Made by a program: the position numbers and the translations under genes
Notes under the pieces: model-generated
What the model was told of the DNA's origin: nothing
Seen by the model: only the letters and a program-made list of their open reading frames with translations
Database searches by the model: none
Shown: positions 8,500-16,652 of the stretch, piece after piece
Layout of the letters: each line of letters starts with the position of its first letter
Position numbering within the stretch: position 1 is the first letter of the stretch
From: Nonomuraea angiospora
GTDB lineage: Bacteria; Actinomycetota; Actinomycetes; Streptosporangiales; Streptosporangiaceae
Length of the DNA stretch: 64,000 bases
Direction of reading: 5' to 3'
Assembly (NCBI RefSeq): GCF_014873145.1
Contig: NZ_JADBEK010000001.1
Span: 9,486,001-9,550,000 of the forward strand

Positions 8500-8583
8500 G
8501 TGGGCAGTTTGCCGCTAGCCTTGTGGGCGTTCTGCCGTACATTACGTGGGCGTTCTGCCGAAGGATGTGTGGGCGTTCTGCCG
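8500..8583. repeat. Four 23-bp iterons upstream of the ATPase gene
   Basis: Units begin at 8500, 8523, 8546 and 8569, exactly 23 bp apart. Each has a conserved 15-bp core, GTGGGCGTTCTGCCG (first unit GTGGGCAGTTTGCCG), followed by 8 variable bases. The core has dyad character (GGC-N5-GCC; GGCA-N3-TGCC in the first unit). The array lies 34-118 bp upstream of the GTG start of the ATPase. The constant spacing of about two helical turns suggests cooperative binding of a repressor, possibly the locus's own product. Confidence 0.75.
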
Positions 8584-8730
8584 GAGAGTGTCCCCAGCGA
8601 AGGGTTCGGGCCACCCGCCTACTACGGCCCTCAGAAAAGGCGAGGTCGGGGCGCTGTCGCCGGTTCCGGATCAGTCCAGGAGGCGCGCCGCTCGTGACCA
8701 GGACACCCCCATGGGTCCCATGGGTTCGCT

Positions 8731-9808
8731 CCTGTCCTACCAGAACCGGCGGACACTCCACCCCGACAGTCTCCACGCATCACAGCCGCTATCGTGCGCC
8801 GTATCCGATTTGATCTAGACCGCAGGCAGGAGCGCGCCGATGAACGGGAGAGAGCCCAATTGGGCGTACGTAGCCTGGTCTCTCGTCAAGGTCCTCGCCG
8901 TCACCGCGGCGCTGTACCTGGCCTTCAGCGCGGCCGACCGGGTTCTGTCGGTGTTCGTCGACGACGACGAGCGCATGGGCCTGGTGTACGGCACGGCCGC
9001 CCGCATTGCGAACCCGGACAAACGCCTGCCGTACGGTCAGGGCGACGCCGGATGGCTGCTGAACACCACCTACACCCTGCACGGCGAGCCGCGCCGAGCC
9101 GGTCTCAGCGAGGGCCGGCGGGAGTACGAGATCGTGCCGAGCCTGTTCGGCACCGTCCGGGCCCCCTCCCTCGACGGGCCGTCCGGCAGCCTGGGCGATG
9201 CGGTCTCTTCCGTGGTACCGGACACCGCCGTCGACTCAGGAGATGTCCGGCAGACCATCGACGGTCTTCCCCAGACGCTCAAGGCCGTCGCGGTCGTCGA
9301 GTTCGCACAGCCGATGACCAGCGAGCGGCTCGTCGCTTTCAACCGGAGGCACAAGATCTGCGGAGGGGCGGACGTCTCCTACATCTACGCCCCGTACTAC
9401 TACGACGACTCCACCAGCGAAACCCCGTTGAACGCGGTCGTCTGGAATCGCGGCATGACCGAGGACTACATCCGAGAGGACTTCGCCTATCAGTGCGAGA
9501 CCGAGCCCGAGGCGGCGCTGGCGGGGTTTCGCCAGTGGGTCGGGCGGCTTGACGAGGGCGACGACCTCAGCGCGTTCATGCTGGACTACGCGTGGCTCAG
9601 CGAGGCGGCAAAGGAGGGCCTCGTATACGGGCTCGTCGTAGACCGCTGGAAACTCGCCGACTTACGCAAGCTTCTGGACGACTCCGACGTGGGGACGGTC
9701 CGGCTCGCCGACGTCGCCTTCGACCTCGGCGAGGCCGAGTAGCGTGAAGGTGTACGTCCTGTGGCATGTCCACCACGTCGCGGTGGACGAAGCCGGAAAT
9801 GTCCCGCA
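8731..9808 (+). repeat. Segmental duplication, copy 2
   Basis: Second, more complete copy of the module at 6111-7172, again with TCCTGTCCTACCAGAACC and CCGATTTGATCTAG ahead of the coding part. Here the homology runs into an intact DUF7336-like gene. The copy is preceded at 8708-8724 by two adjacent CCCATGGG palindromes. Confidence 0.8.
8840..9742 (+). CDS. Membrane-anchored protein of unknown function, copy 2
   Basis: 300 aa, paralogous to the gene at 6196-7113 over its full length, with the same N-terminal hydrophobic segment (VKVLAVTAALYLAFSAADRV) and the same AVAVVEFAQPMTSERLVAF and HKICGGADVSYIYAP blocks. Most differences lie in the middle (around residues 115-135) and near the C-terminus, which ends in DLGEAE rather than the acidic FDFDGDE. 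A DUF7336-like gene starts 1 nt after its stop, so the two are probably cotranscribed and functionally linked. Confidence 0.75.
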   Translation: MNGREPNWAYVAWSLVKVLAVTAALYLAFSAADRVLSVFVDDDERMGLVYGTAARIANPDKRLPYGQGDAGWLLNTTYTLHGEPRRAGLSEGRREYEIVPSLFGTVRAPSLDGPSGSLGDAVSSVVPDTAVDSGDVRQTIDGLPQTLKAVAVVEFAQPMTSERLVAFNRRHKICGGADVSYIYAPYYYDDSTSETPLNAVVWNRGMTEDYIREDFAYQCETEPEAALAGFRQWVGRLDEGDDLSAFMLDYAWLSEAAKEGLVYGLVVDRWKLADLRKLLDDSDVGTVRLADVAFDLGEAE

Positions 9809-10013
9809 CTTCGAGGATGGCGAATTCTCGGCTCGTGAGGATTTGGGGGACGACGTCAAACTGCTGGGCGTCTATTCGACACCAGGTCGTGTCGAACAGC
9901 GCATCAGGGCGGCACGAAAACTTCCCGGGTTTCGAGACGAGCCTGACTGTTTCTGGTCTGCCGAGGTCGAAGTCGACGAAGACGCCTGGGCGTCGGGCTA
10001 TGTGACGGAATGA
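9744..10013 (+). CDS. Small DUF7336-like protein
   Basis: An 89-aa soluble protein starting with GTG one base after the upstream stop codon. It contains VLWHVHHVAVDE, then DVKLLGVYSTPGRVEQRI and LPGFRDEPDCFWSAEVEVDED. This layout matches small actinobacterial proteins assigned to DUF7336 (from memory), whose function is unknown. It forms a two-gene unit with the membrane-anchored protein before it. The other copy of this unit has lost its version of this gene. Confidence 0.7.
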   Translation: MKVYVLWHVHHVAVDEAGNVPHFEDGEFSAREDLGDDVKLLGVYSTPGRVEQRIRAARKLPGFRDEPDCFWSAEVEVDEDAWASGYVTE

Positions 10014-10302
10014 GCCTCGCGGGACAGGAGCAGTCCGAAAACCCGAGTTCGGCGCGATGTGCGGTACAGCAGGCCAGGCTGCGCATCCATGGAACCAGCG
10101 GGTGAATGCTTGATGCTGGCAGGTGCGGTCCGGGCGGGACGAGGACGCTGTTCATGCTCCACGGCGGCGCGGCGGCAAGGCTGGCACTACCAAGAACCAG
10201 GGTGCAGCCAGCAATGCCGCTCTGCACGGCCGTGCGCGATTACCAGCGTGGCGGACAGGGTGAGGGGGTCGACATCTGAACTACTTCAGATAACCTGCTG
10301 AG

Positions 10303-10764
10303 GTGACGACTAAGAGCTTTCCGTACAGCGCGTTCCTCAGAGGCCCTTCTGAGGTGCTTCCCACACTGGACAACGCTGATGTCATCCTCGAACGACGCGA
10401 TGACGAGAACCTCATCCTGATGCGCGCCGAGCGATTCCAGGCCGGGATGACCAGCCTGCGGATCGCCGCTCGCGCGCTGGCCATCGTCGCTCGCCGCAAC
10501 AGCGCACTCGCGGAGGAAGTCCTCGCGGAGGAGCTTCCCTGGCTCACCTGGTTGCCCGAAACGGAACGTCAGGAGTGCGTACGTGAGTTGCTCAGCCACC
10601 TGATGGCGGGCGCGGACACGGGAGAGTTGCTGCCTTTCGGTAGGTCGTTGACCTCATGGCGCTCCACCGCGGTGATCTGGAGCGATCCGCACCTTGCCGG
10701 TGAGTTGCAGGGGCCCTTCGCCGGCGACGGGGCGGAGGTCGCGCGCCCGAAAGACGATTCGTGA
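10303..10764 (+). CDS. Antitoxin-like protein of a putative type II toxin-antitoxin pair
   Basis: 153 aa starting at GTG 10303. The N-terminus (FPYSAFLRGPSEVLPTLDNADVILERR) resembles the Phd/YefM-style DNA-binding fold seen in actinobacterial prevent-host-death-type proteins, and the C-terminal half is a helical extension. The next gene's ATG overlaps its TGA by 1 nt (TGATG), the usual layout of toxin-antitoxin operons. Family recognition is from pattern memory, so 'antitoxin' is a probable rather than certain role. Confidence 0.6.
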   Translation: MTTKSFPYSAFLRGPSEVLPTLDNADVILERRDDENLILMRAERFQAGMTSLRIAARALAIVARRNSALAEEVLAEELPWLTWLPETERQECVRELLSHLMAGADTGELLPFGRSLTSWRSTAVIWSDPHLAGELQGPFAGDGAEVARPKDDS

Positions 10765-11108
10765 TGGCAGGCCGAGGAGACGACGTTCCGCGCCCCAACC
10801 CCTGGCGCGTTCGATTCGCCGATCGCCGCGCCGCCGAGGGGTGGACGCATCTGCTCGCCCAGGCTCCGGAAAATCTGGACCGGGCATGGGTGGCCATCAC
10901 CAGCGATCCTCGACGTGTGGATTGCCGGCAGCACCCGCTCAAAGGTGCGCTCGGCATCGTAAAAGTGGCTGGTGCAGCACTCGAACAGTGGCAGTACGAA
11001 GCGACGTCCGGCGGGCGGCTGTGGTACGCGATCGACGACGAGCAACGCACCTTGTGGATCACGCGTGCGGGAACCGGACACCCAAAGCAGACCGACCAAC
11101 GCCGTTGA
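10764..11108 (+). CDS. RelE/ParE-like toxin candidate
   Basis: 114 aa from ATG 10764 (GTG 10761 possible). The order PWRVRFADRRAAEGWTHL, LDRAWVAITSDPR, HPLKGALGIVKVAGAALEQWQYE, GGRLWYAIDDEQRTLWI resembles the compact RelE/ParE fold: two helices, a KG basic loop, then three beta strands. It is translationally coupled to the antitoxin-like gene. If real, it would act on mRNA at the ribosome or on gyrase; the active residues cannot be assigned by eye. Confidence 0.55.
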   Translation: MAGRGDDVPRPNPWRVRFADRRAAEGWTHLLAQAPENLDRAWVAITSDPRRVDCRQHPLKGALGIVKVAGAALEQWQYEATSGGRLWYAIDDEQRTLWITRAGTGHPKQTDQRR

Positions 11109-11295
11109 TCGCCGCCATCCCGCGGTCGGGAGCCTGGCAGGTCTCCGTCACTGACAGCGGGCCTTGCCTCGATTAACGGATCCACGCTCACCGGGTCTCC
11201 CTCACGAAGAATGCCGTCGCAGGCAGAGCCTGCGCTTTGGTGGGGGCGTCTGAGCGGAGCGAAGCCCGACAAAGGTCGGGGCTTTGGCCCGACTG

Positions 11296-11446
11296 GAAGC
11301 AGCGCCTGAGCTCCGTGCGCGAAGCGCCCCACTGCGAAGACCTTGCGCGCCGCCAGGCGCGCCCCGGGAAGGCGCCCGAGCGGCAGCGAGGACCGCTCGG
11401 GGCGGGGTCCAGCAGGCCCACCCGGTAATCGGGCAACGGGTGGGTG
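11296..11446 (-). repeat. Dispersed repeat, copy A (downstream of efeB)
   Basis: Read on the minus strand, it opens with a hairpin (CCCACCCG at 11437-11444, CGGGTGGG at 11417-11424, 12-nt loop), followed by GCCTGCTGGACCCCGCCCC, GAGCGGTCCTCGCT and a second half containing GGTCTTCGCA and GCTCAGGCGC. A closely similar block is at 19198-19340 and a partial one at 19385-19497. It begins 22 bp after the efeB stop, in the sense direction, so the hairpin may act as its terminator. No convincing gene lies in 11109-11468. Confidence 0.75.
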
Positions 11447-11468
11447 CTGCCGCGCAACCTACTGCTGA

Positions 11469-12722
11469 CTATCCGAAGAGGGTGCGGCCCCAGTAGTCGC
11501 CGGCGTCGCGGACGCCTGGTGGGCAGGCGAACAGGCCGCTGGAGACGTGTTTGATGTACTCGTTCAGGGCGTCGTGCTTGGCCAGGTTCATCTGGATCGG
11601 TACGAACTGCTTGCGCGGGTCGCGCTGGTAGGCGATGAAGAACAGGCCCGCGTCCAGGCGGCCGAGGCCGTCGGAGCCGTCCACGAAGTTGTAGCCGCGG
11701 CGCAGCAGGTGCGCGTTGCCGTTGGAGGTCGGGTGGGCGAGCCGTACGTGGGCGTCGTCCTTGATGTACGGCTGCCCGTCGGCCCCCTTCGACGCGAAGT
11801 CCACCGGGTCGAACTCGGCCTTCTTGCCCAGCGGCGCCCCCTCGCCCTTGTCCCGGCCGAAGATCTGCTCCTGCTCCACGAGCGACGTGCGGTCCCAGGT
11901 CTCGATCCCCATCCGGATCTTCCTGGTCACCATGTAGGAGCCGCCCGCCATCCAGTCGCTGCCGTCCTGCGCGGAGGCCCACAGCTGGTCGCGGAGCAGG
12001 GCGGCGTCCTCCAGCTTGAGGTTGTTGGTGCCGTCCTTGAAGCCCATCAGGTTGCGGGGCGTCGCCTGGGAGCGGGAGGTGGACGACGTACGGCCGAAGC
12101 CGAGTTGCGACCAGCGTACGGAGACCTTGCCGAAGCCGATCCTGGCCAGGTTGCGGATGGCGTGCACGGCGACCTGGGGGTCGTGGGCGCACGCCTGCAC
12201 GCAGATGTCCCCACCGGAAATTTCCGGAATGAGCTGCTCTCCCGGAAATTTCGGCAAGTCGGCGAGAGCCGCGGGCCGCTTGTCCGCAAGCCCGAAGCGG
12301 TCGTCGAACAGCGACGCCCCGAACCCGATCGTCAGCGTCAACCCCGACGCGGGCAGCCCCAGCGCCTCGCCCGTGTCGTCGGGCGCGGCCTCCGGCGCGC
12401 CGCCCACCGCCCCGTACGACCCCGCCTCCTTGCCCTGCGTGAGCCGCGCGGCCGCCGCCGTCCACTCCTGGAGGAGTTCGATCAGCTCGGCCCGCTTCTT
12501 CGTGGTGACGTCGAACGCCACGAAGTGCAGCCGGTCCTGCGCCGGAGTGACGATGCCCGACTGGTGCTCGCCGTAGAAGGGGAACGGGTCGGAGGTCGAG
12601 GAGGCGTGCGCGACCGGCGGCTCCTCGAAGAGCGTGTTCGAGGCCACGACACCGGCCCCGACCACGGCGGCGCCCGCGGCCCCCAGCCCGAACAGCCCCC
12701 TGCGGCTCACCCGCTGGCTCAT
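11469..12722 (-). CDS. efeB: EfeB, Tat-exported DyP-type heme peroxidase
   Basis: 417 aa. The N-terminus has a twin-arginine signal (SRRGLFGLGAAGAAVVGAG). The DyP hallmark GXXDG appears as GFKDGTNN, with the distal catalytic Asp. C-terminal RRGYNFVDG and GLFFIAYQRDPRKQF are typical of the family. In EfeUOB systems EfeB is the periplasmic or extracellular peroxidase that works with the EfeO lipoprotein and EfeU permease in ferrous iron (and possibly heme iron) uptake. It is the third gene of efeU-efeO-efeB, 15 bp after efeO. ATG 12722 precedes the signal peptide directly. Confidence 0.95.
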   Translation of the reverse strand: MSQRVSRRGLFGLGAAGAAVVGAGVVASNTLFEEPPVAHASSTSDPFPFYGEHQSGIVTPAQDRLHFVAFDVTTKKRAELIELLQEWTAAAARLTQGKEAGSYGAVGGAPEAAPDDTGEALGLPASGLTLTIGFGASLFDDRFGLADKRPAALADLPKFPGEQLIPEISGGDICVQACAHDPQVAVHAIRNLARIGFGKVSVRWSQLGFGRTSSTSRSQATPRNLMGFKDGTNNLKLEDAALLRDQLWASAQDGSDWMAGGSYMVTRKIRMGIETWDRTSLVEQEQIFGRDKGEGAPLGKKAEFDPVDFASKGADGQPYIKDDAHVRLAHPTSNGNAHLLRRGYNFVDGSDGLGRLDAGLFFIAYQRDPRKQFVPIQMNLAKHDALNEYIKHVSSGLFACPPGVRDAGDYWGRTLFG

Positions 12723-12737
12723 TGCCGGAACCTCCCG

Positions 12738-13871
12738 CTACTTGGTGATGACCGGCGCGATCTTGCTGATCGGCTCGGCCAGCGCGTTGATCGCGTCCGA
12801 CAGGGTCTTCAGCTCAGCCTTGGACAGCTCGTTGTGCAGCTTCCAGCCGTCGCCCTTCTGGTGCGCGTCGAGCGCCGCCTCGGCCGCCGCGAACTTCTCG
12901 TCCAGCGTCTTCACCAGGTCGGGAGCCCGGTCCTCCAGCACCGGCCTGAGCGACTGCACGGCCGCCTTGGAGCCTTCGAGGTTGGCGTCGAAGTCCCACA
13001 GGTCGGTGTGCGACCAGATGTCCTCCTCGCCGGTGATCTTGCCGGTGGCCACCTCGTCGAGGAGTTCCTTGGCGCCGTTGGCCAGGTTCAGGGGGGTCAG
13101 CTCGGCGGCGTTCGACTTGTCCACGATCGTCTTGACGTCGGCGATCAGCTTGTCCGCGACGGCGCCGTCCTTGCTGATGTCCTTCTTGATCCACAGGTCC
13201 TTCTCGATCCTGTGGAAGCCGGTCCACTCCTGGCCGTCGGCCAGGTCCGCCTCGCGGGCGTCGATGGCCGGGTCGAGGTCGCCGAAGATCTCGGCCACCG
13301 GCTCGATGCGCTCCCAGTACGTACGCGCGACCGGGAACAGCTCCTTGGCCTTGTCGATCTTCCCGGCCTTGACCGCGTCCACGAACTCCTGCGTCTTGAC
13401 CAGCAGCGTGTCGCTCTGCGACTTGATGTAGCGCTTGTAGCTGGCGACCGCGTCGGAGAGCTCGGCGTCCTCGGTGAGCGCCTTGTGCTCGCCGGTCACC
13501 TTGAACGCGTTGCGGATGCCCTTGCCGATCATGCCGGGCTTGCACGCGGTCTCGTACGCGCCCGCCGGCAGCTCGGCGATGAGCTCCCTGGTCAGCCCGG
13601 GAACGATGTTCTCCACCTCGGCCATGACCCGGTCACCCGGGGCGTACACGTAGAACTCGGTCACCTTGGTGCCGCCGTTCGTGATCGTGAACGTCGTGGT
13701 GCCGGCCTCGACCTCGGCGGCGCCGACCTTGCACTCGGTGTCCGACGCGGCCACGGTGATCTTGCCAGGCCCTGCGGGGGCGGAGGAGGCGGCGGGGGTG
13801 TTCCCCGAGCCGCAGGCGGCCAGCGTCGCCAGGGCGAGCGCCCCGAAGGACAGGCGGATGGGGGTGCGCAT
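12738..13871 (-). CDS. efeO: EfeO, iron-binding lipoprotein (cupredoxin + imelysin M75)
   Basis: 377 aa. The signal peptide ends in a lipobox (LATLAACGSG), so the protein is predicted to be a membrane-anchored lipoprotein. Residues about 40-125 form a cupredoxin-like domain (TFTITNGGTKVTEFYVYAPGD). The rest is the imelysin/M75 helical domain with the HxxE motif in GFHRIEKDLW. It should bind iron outside the membrane and hand it to EfeU. It sits between efeU (11 bp upstream) and efeB (15 bp downstream), in one operon under the iron box at 14755-14773. Confidence 0.95.
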   Translation of the reverse strand: MRTPIRLSFGALALATLAACGSGNTPAASSAPAGPGKITVAASDTECKVGAAEVEAGTTTFTITNGGTKVTEFYVYAPGDRVMAEVENIVPGLTRELIAELPAGAYETACKPGMIGKGIRNAFKVTGEHKALTEDAELSDAVASYKRYIKSQSDTLLVKTQEFVDAVKAGKIDKAKELFPVARTYWERIEPVAEIFGDLDPAIDAREADLADGQEWTGFHRIEKDLWIKKDISKDGAVADKLIADVKTIVDKSNAAELTPLNLANGAKELLDEVATGKITGEEDIWSHTDLWDFDANLEGSKAAVQSLRPVLEDRAPDLVKTLDEKFAAAEAALDAHQKGDGWKLHNELSKAELKTLSDAINALAEPISKIAPVITK

Positions 13872-13882
13872 GGTGCTCCTGT

Positions 13883-14716
13883 TCAGGCCGCGGAGGAAGC
13901 GGGCGACGGCGTGGACTTCACCCGCGTGTTGCGCAGGAAGAAGAAGAGGGTCGGGACGAGGTAGCAGACCCAGGCGATGACCTCGGCGACGCTGGGCTGG
14001 GGCGTGATGTTCAGCATGCCCGACAGCAGGGTGCCGTACCAGGAGTCGGCGGGGATGACGCCGCTGATGTCGAAGGCGTACGTGCTCAGGCCGGGCAGGA
14101 GGTTGGCCTCCTGCAGGTCGTGCACGCCGTACTTGAAGATGCCCGCGGCCACGAGGATCAGCAGCAGCCCCGTCCAGGTGAAGAACTTGGTGAGGTTGAT
14201 CTTCACGGCGCTGCGGTAGAGGCCCCAGCCGATGAGTACGGACGTGAGCAGCCCCAGGCTGATGCCGATGAGCGGCTCCGGCGTGGTGACGGCGCCCTGC
14301 ACGGAGGCGAAGAACAGGATCGCCGTCTCCAGCCCCTCGCGGGCGACGGCGAGGAAGGCCATCACGACCACCGCGATGGAGCCCAGCTCCAGCGCTTCGG
14401 AGAGCTTGCCCCGCAGCTCGCCGGAGAGCGCGCGGGCCGCCCGCCGCATCCAGAAGATCATCCAGGTGACGAACACGACGGCGAGCAGCGAGGTGATCGC
14501 GTCGAACAGCTCCTGCCCCGTGTGTCCCAGGTGGGCGGCGGTGAACGTCAGGAGTGCTCCGAACCCCACGGACAGCGCGACGGCCGCGCCCACTCCCGTC
14601 CACACTTGCGGGAGCTTGTCCTTGCGGTCACTTTTGACCAGGAAAGCGACCAGGACCGAGACGACGAGTGTCGCCTCGAGACCTTCGCGCAGTCCGATGA
14701 GGTAACTGGCGAACAC
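13883..14716 (-). CDS. efeU: EfeU, ferrous iron permease (FTR1 family)
   Basis: 277 aa with about seven transmembrane segments and two REGLE motifs (LREGLEATL near residue 10 and AREGLETAIL near residue 125), the iron-translocating signature of FTR1/EfeU. The start is GTG 14716. It is the first gene of efeUOB; a DtxR/IdeR-like box lies 39-57 bp upstream. Together with EfeO and EfeB it should import Fe(II) when iron is scarce. Confidence 0.95.
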   Translation of the reverse strand: MFASYLIGLREGLEATLVVSVLVAFLVKSDRKDKLPQVWTGVGAAVALSVGFGALLTFTAAHLGHTGQELFDAITSLLAVVFVTWMIFWMRRAARALSGELRGKLSEALELGSIAVVVMAFLAVAREGLETAILFFASVQGAVTTPEPLIGISLGLLTSVLIGWGLYRSAVKINLTKFFTWTGLLLILVAAGIFKYGVHDLQEANLLPGLSTYAFDISGVIPADSWYGTLLSGMLNITPQPSVAEVIAWVCYLVPTLFFFLRNTRVKSTPSPASSAA

Positions 14717-14754
14717 CGTTACTCCCGTTAGCTGAGGTTTTGCTTGGCATTCCC

Positions 14755-14773
14755 TGAGGAAAGGCTTACCTAA
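14755..14773 (-). promoter_or_regulatory. DtxR/IdeR-type iron box upstream of efeUOB
   Basis: On the minus strand the 19 bases TTAGGTAAGCCTTTCCTCA match the actinobacterial consensus TTAGGTTAGCCTAACCTAA at 15 of 19 positions. It lies 39 bp upstream of the efeU start, where a repressor would block the promoter. Expected effect: repression by an iron-loaded DtxR/IdeR homologue. Confidence 0.75.
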
Positions 14774-14853
14774 ATTAGGGCAGGCGAAGCATACCTAGCG
14801 CAAGGGCCGGAAGCGACAGTGTGCGGCGAGTCACGTTCGCAGGTGGAAGGTGA

Positions 14854-15696
14854 TCATCCCTTCGTCGCGCCGGCGGTGAGGCCGCCGACGAGGTGACGTT
14901 CCGCGACGGCGTAGAACCCGAGCGCGGGCACCATGGCCAGGACGAGATAGGCCAGGATGCGGGCGGTGTCGGAGGCGTACTGGCCCTGGAACTGCTGGAT
15001 GCCCAGCGGCAGCGTCCAGCTCGACTCCTCGTTGAAGACCACGAGCGGCAGCATGAAGTTGTTCCAGCTCCCCACGATGGCCAGCACCGAGACGGTGGCG
15101 ATGGCCGGCCTGGCCATCGGCAGCAGGATCCGCCAGAAGAACCCGAACGGGCTGCAGCCGTCGATGATGGCCGCCTCCTCGATCTCGCCCGGGATACCGC
15201 GGAAGAAGCCGCGCAGAATGATGATCGTCAGCGGCAGGCCGAAGGCCGCCTGCGTCAGGATCACGCCGAGCGGGTTGCCCAGCAGCCCGAACGTGCGCAG
15301 CAGCACGAAGATCGGCAGGATGGCCACCGCGAACGGGAACATCAGCCCGGCCGTGAACAGCGTGAAGAACAGCTCCCTGCCACGGAAGGCGAACCTGGCG
15401 AAGACGAATCCCGCCAGCGCCGACACCCCGACGGTCAGCACGGTCGTCACGACCGCGATGAACGTGCTGTTCCACAGCTGCAGCCAGAACGAGCCGGAGC
15501 CGATCACGTCGGTGTAGTTGCCCGTCGCCCAGGTGTCGGGCAGCCCGAGCGGGTTGGTGGACAGCTCGCTGGTGGACTTGAAGCCGCCGATCAGCGCGTA
15601 CACCACCGGGATGATGATGAACAGGCCGACGACCCACGCGATCAGATGCAGCGGCAGGGTGTTGCGCCGCGGCGAGGACTTCTTCCGATGGATCAT
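14854..15696 (-). CDS. Sugar ABC transporter permease (MalG-type)
   Basis: 280 aa, six transmembrane segments. The EAA loop EEAAIIDGCSPFGFFWRILLP contacts the ATPase. It is the third gene of an operon with 4-nt overlaps: its ATG overlaps the stop of the MalF-type permease (15693-15696). No ATPase gene follows, so an ATPase encoded elsewhere (MsiK-like) is expected to energise it. The substrate is probably an oligosaccharide; the operator type upstream suggests xylo-oligosaccharides, but no glycosidase is present to confirm that. Confidence 0.93.
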   Translation of the reverse strand: MIHRKKSSPRRNTLPLHLIAWVVGLFIIIPVVYALIGGFKSTSELSTNPLGLPDTWATGNYTDVIGSGSFWLQLWNSTFIAVVTTVLTVGVSALAGFVFARFAFRGRELFFTLFTAGLMFPFAVAILPIFVLLRTFGLLGNPLGVILTQAAFGLPLTIIILRGFFRGIPGEIEEAAIIDGCSPFGFFWRILLPMARPAIATVSVLAIVGSWNNFMLPLVVFNEESSWTLPLGIQQFQGQYASDTARILAYLVLAMVPALGFYAVAERHLVGGLTAGATKG

Positions 15697-16652
15697 CGGC
15701 GCTCTCCCATCGAGGTGGTCGCGCCCTCCAGGTCGCGGCGCATCACGAACCGCTGGTAGACGAGGGCGAAGACGAGGCTGAGCGCGAACATCACGACGCT
15801 GATCGCGCTGGCGTAGCCGACCTGGGAGCGCTTGAAGCCCCAGTCCATCATCGTGACGGCCATCGTCTCGGACGAGTGCGACGGCCCGCCCTGGGTGAGG
15901 ATCCACACCAGGTCGAACAGCTGGATCGTGTAGATGACGGAGAGGAAGACGCTGATCCGGATCGTGGGCCCGAGCAGCGGCAACGTGATGTGCCGGAACG
16001 TCTTCCAGCTCGTGGCCCCGTCGATCTGGGCGGCCTCGATGAGCTCGTTCGGGATGCTCTGCCGCCCCGCGAGATAGATCATCATGTGGAAGCCGAAATA
16101 TTTCCACATCATCACCAGGAAGAGCGACGGCATCACGGTGTCAGGGTCGGCCAGCCACTCCGAGTCGAGCCCGAACACCGACAGGAACTGGTTCGCCAGG
16201 CCGGACTCGGGCGAGAGGATCAGCGAGAACAGCACGCCGGTGATGACCTCGGAGAGCACGTACGGCGCGAAGAACACCACCCGGTACAGCGCCCGCCCGC
16301 GGATGCGCTGGTTCAGCAGCATCGCGATGGCCAGCGAGAACGGGAGCTGGATGCACACCGACAGCAGCACGAGGACCAGCAGGTGCCACAGGTCCTGGCC
16401 GAAAATTTCGGTGCCGAAAAGCCGGGTGAAGTTGTCGAGCCCGATGAAGTTGGTCGGCAGGCCGCCGAATCCGTTCCATCTGAACACGCTGGCGTAGAAC
16501 GCCACGAGGATGGGCGCGACGACCAGCAGCAGGAAGAGGACCAGGGCGGGCAGCAGGAACAGGGCGATGGTCACCCAGCGGCCGCGCCGCCTGGCGGCAG
16601 GGGCGGGGGCCGGAAGCGTGACCGCCTCCGGCCCCTTGATGAGGGTCGTCAT
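15693..16652 (-). CDS. Sugar ABC transporter permease (MalF-type)
   Basis: 319 aa, with a cytoplasmic Ala/Pro/Arg-rich N-terminus and then six transmembrane segments. The EAA motif is ELIEAAQIDGATSWKTFRH. ATG 16652 overlaps the solute-binding protein stop by 4 nt (ATGA), and its own stop overlaps the next permease. It forms the membrane channel with the MalG-type partner. Confidence 0.93.
   Translation of the reverse strand: MTTLIKGPEAVTLPAPAPAARRRGRWVTIALFLLPALVLFLLLVVAPILVAFYASVFRWNGFGGLPTNFIGLDNFTRLFGTEIFGQDLWHLLVLVLLSVCIQLPFSLAIAMLLNQRIRGRALYRVVFFAPYVLSEVITGVLFSLILSPESGLANQFLSVFGLDSEWLADPDTVMPSLFLVMMWKYFGFHMMIYLAGRQSIPNELIEAAQIDGATSWKTFRHITLPLLGPTIRISVFLSVIYTIQLFDLVWILTQGGPSHSSETMAVTMMDWGFKRSQVGYASAISVVMFALSLVFALVYQRFVMRRDLEGATTSMGERR

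Noticed and set aside
11547..13964. A plus-strand open frame of 805 codons opposite efeB/efeO
   Set aside because: It is the antisense shadow of two well-recognised genes; its product is Arg/Gly/Val-rich with no known domain.
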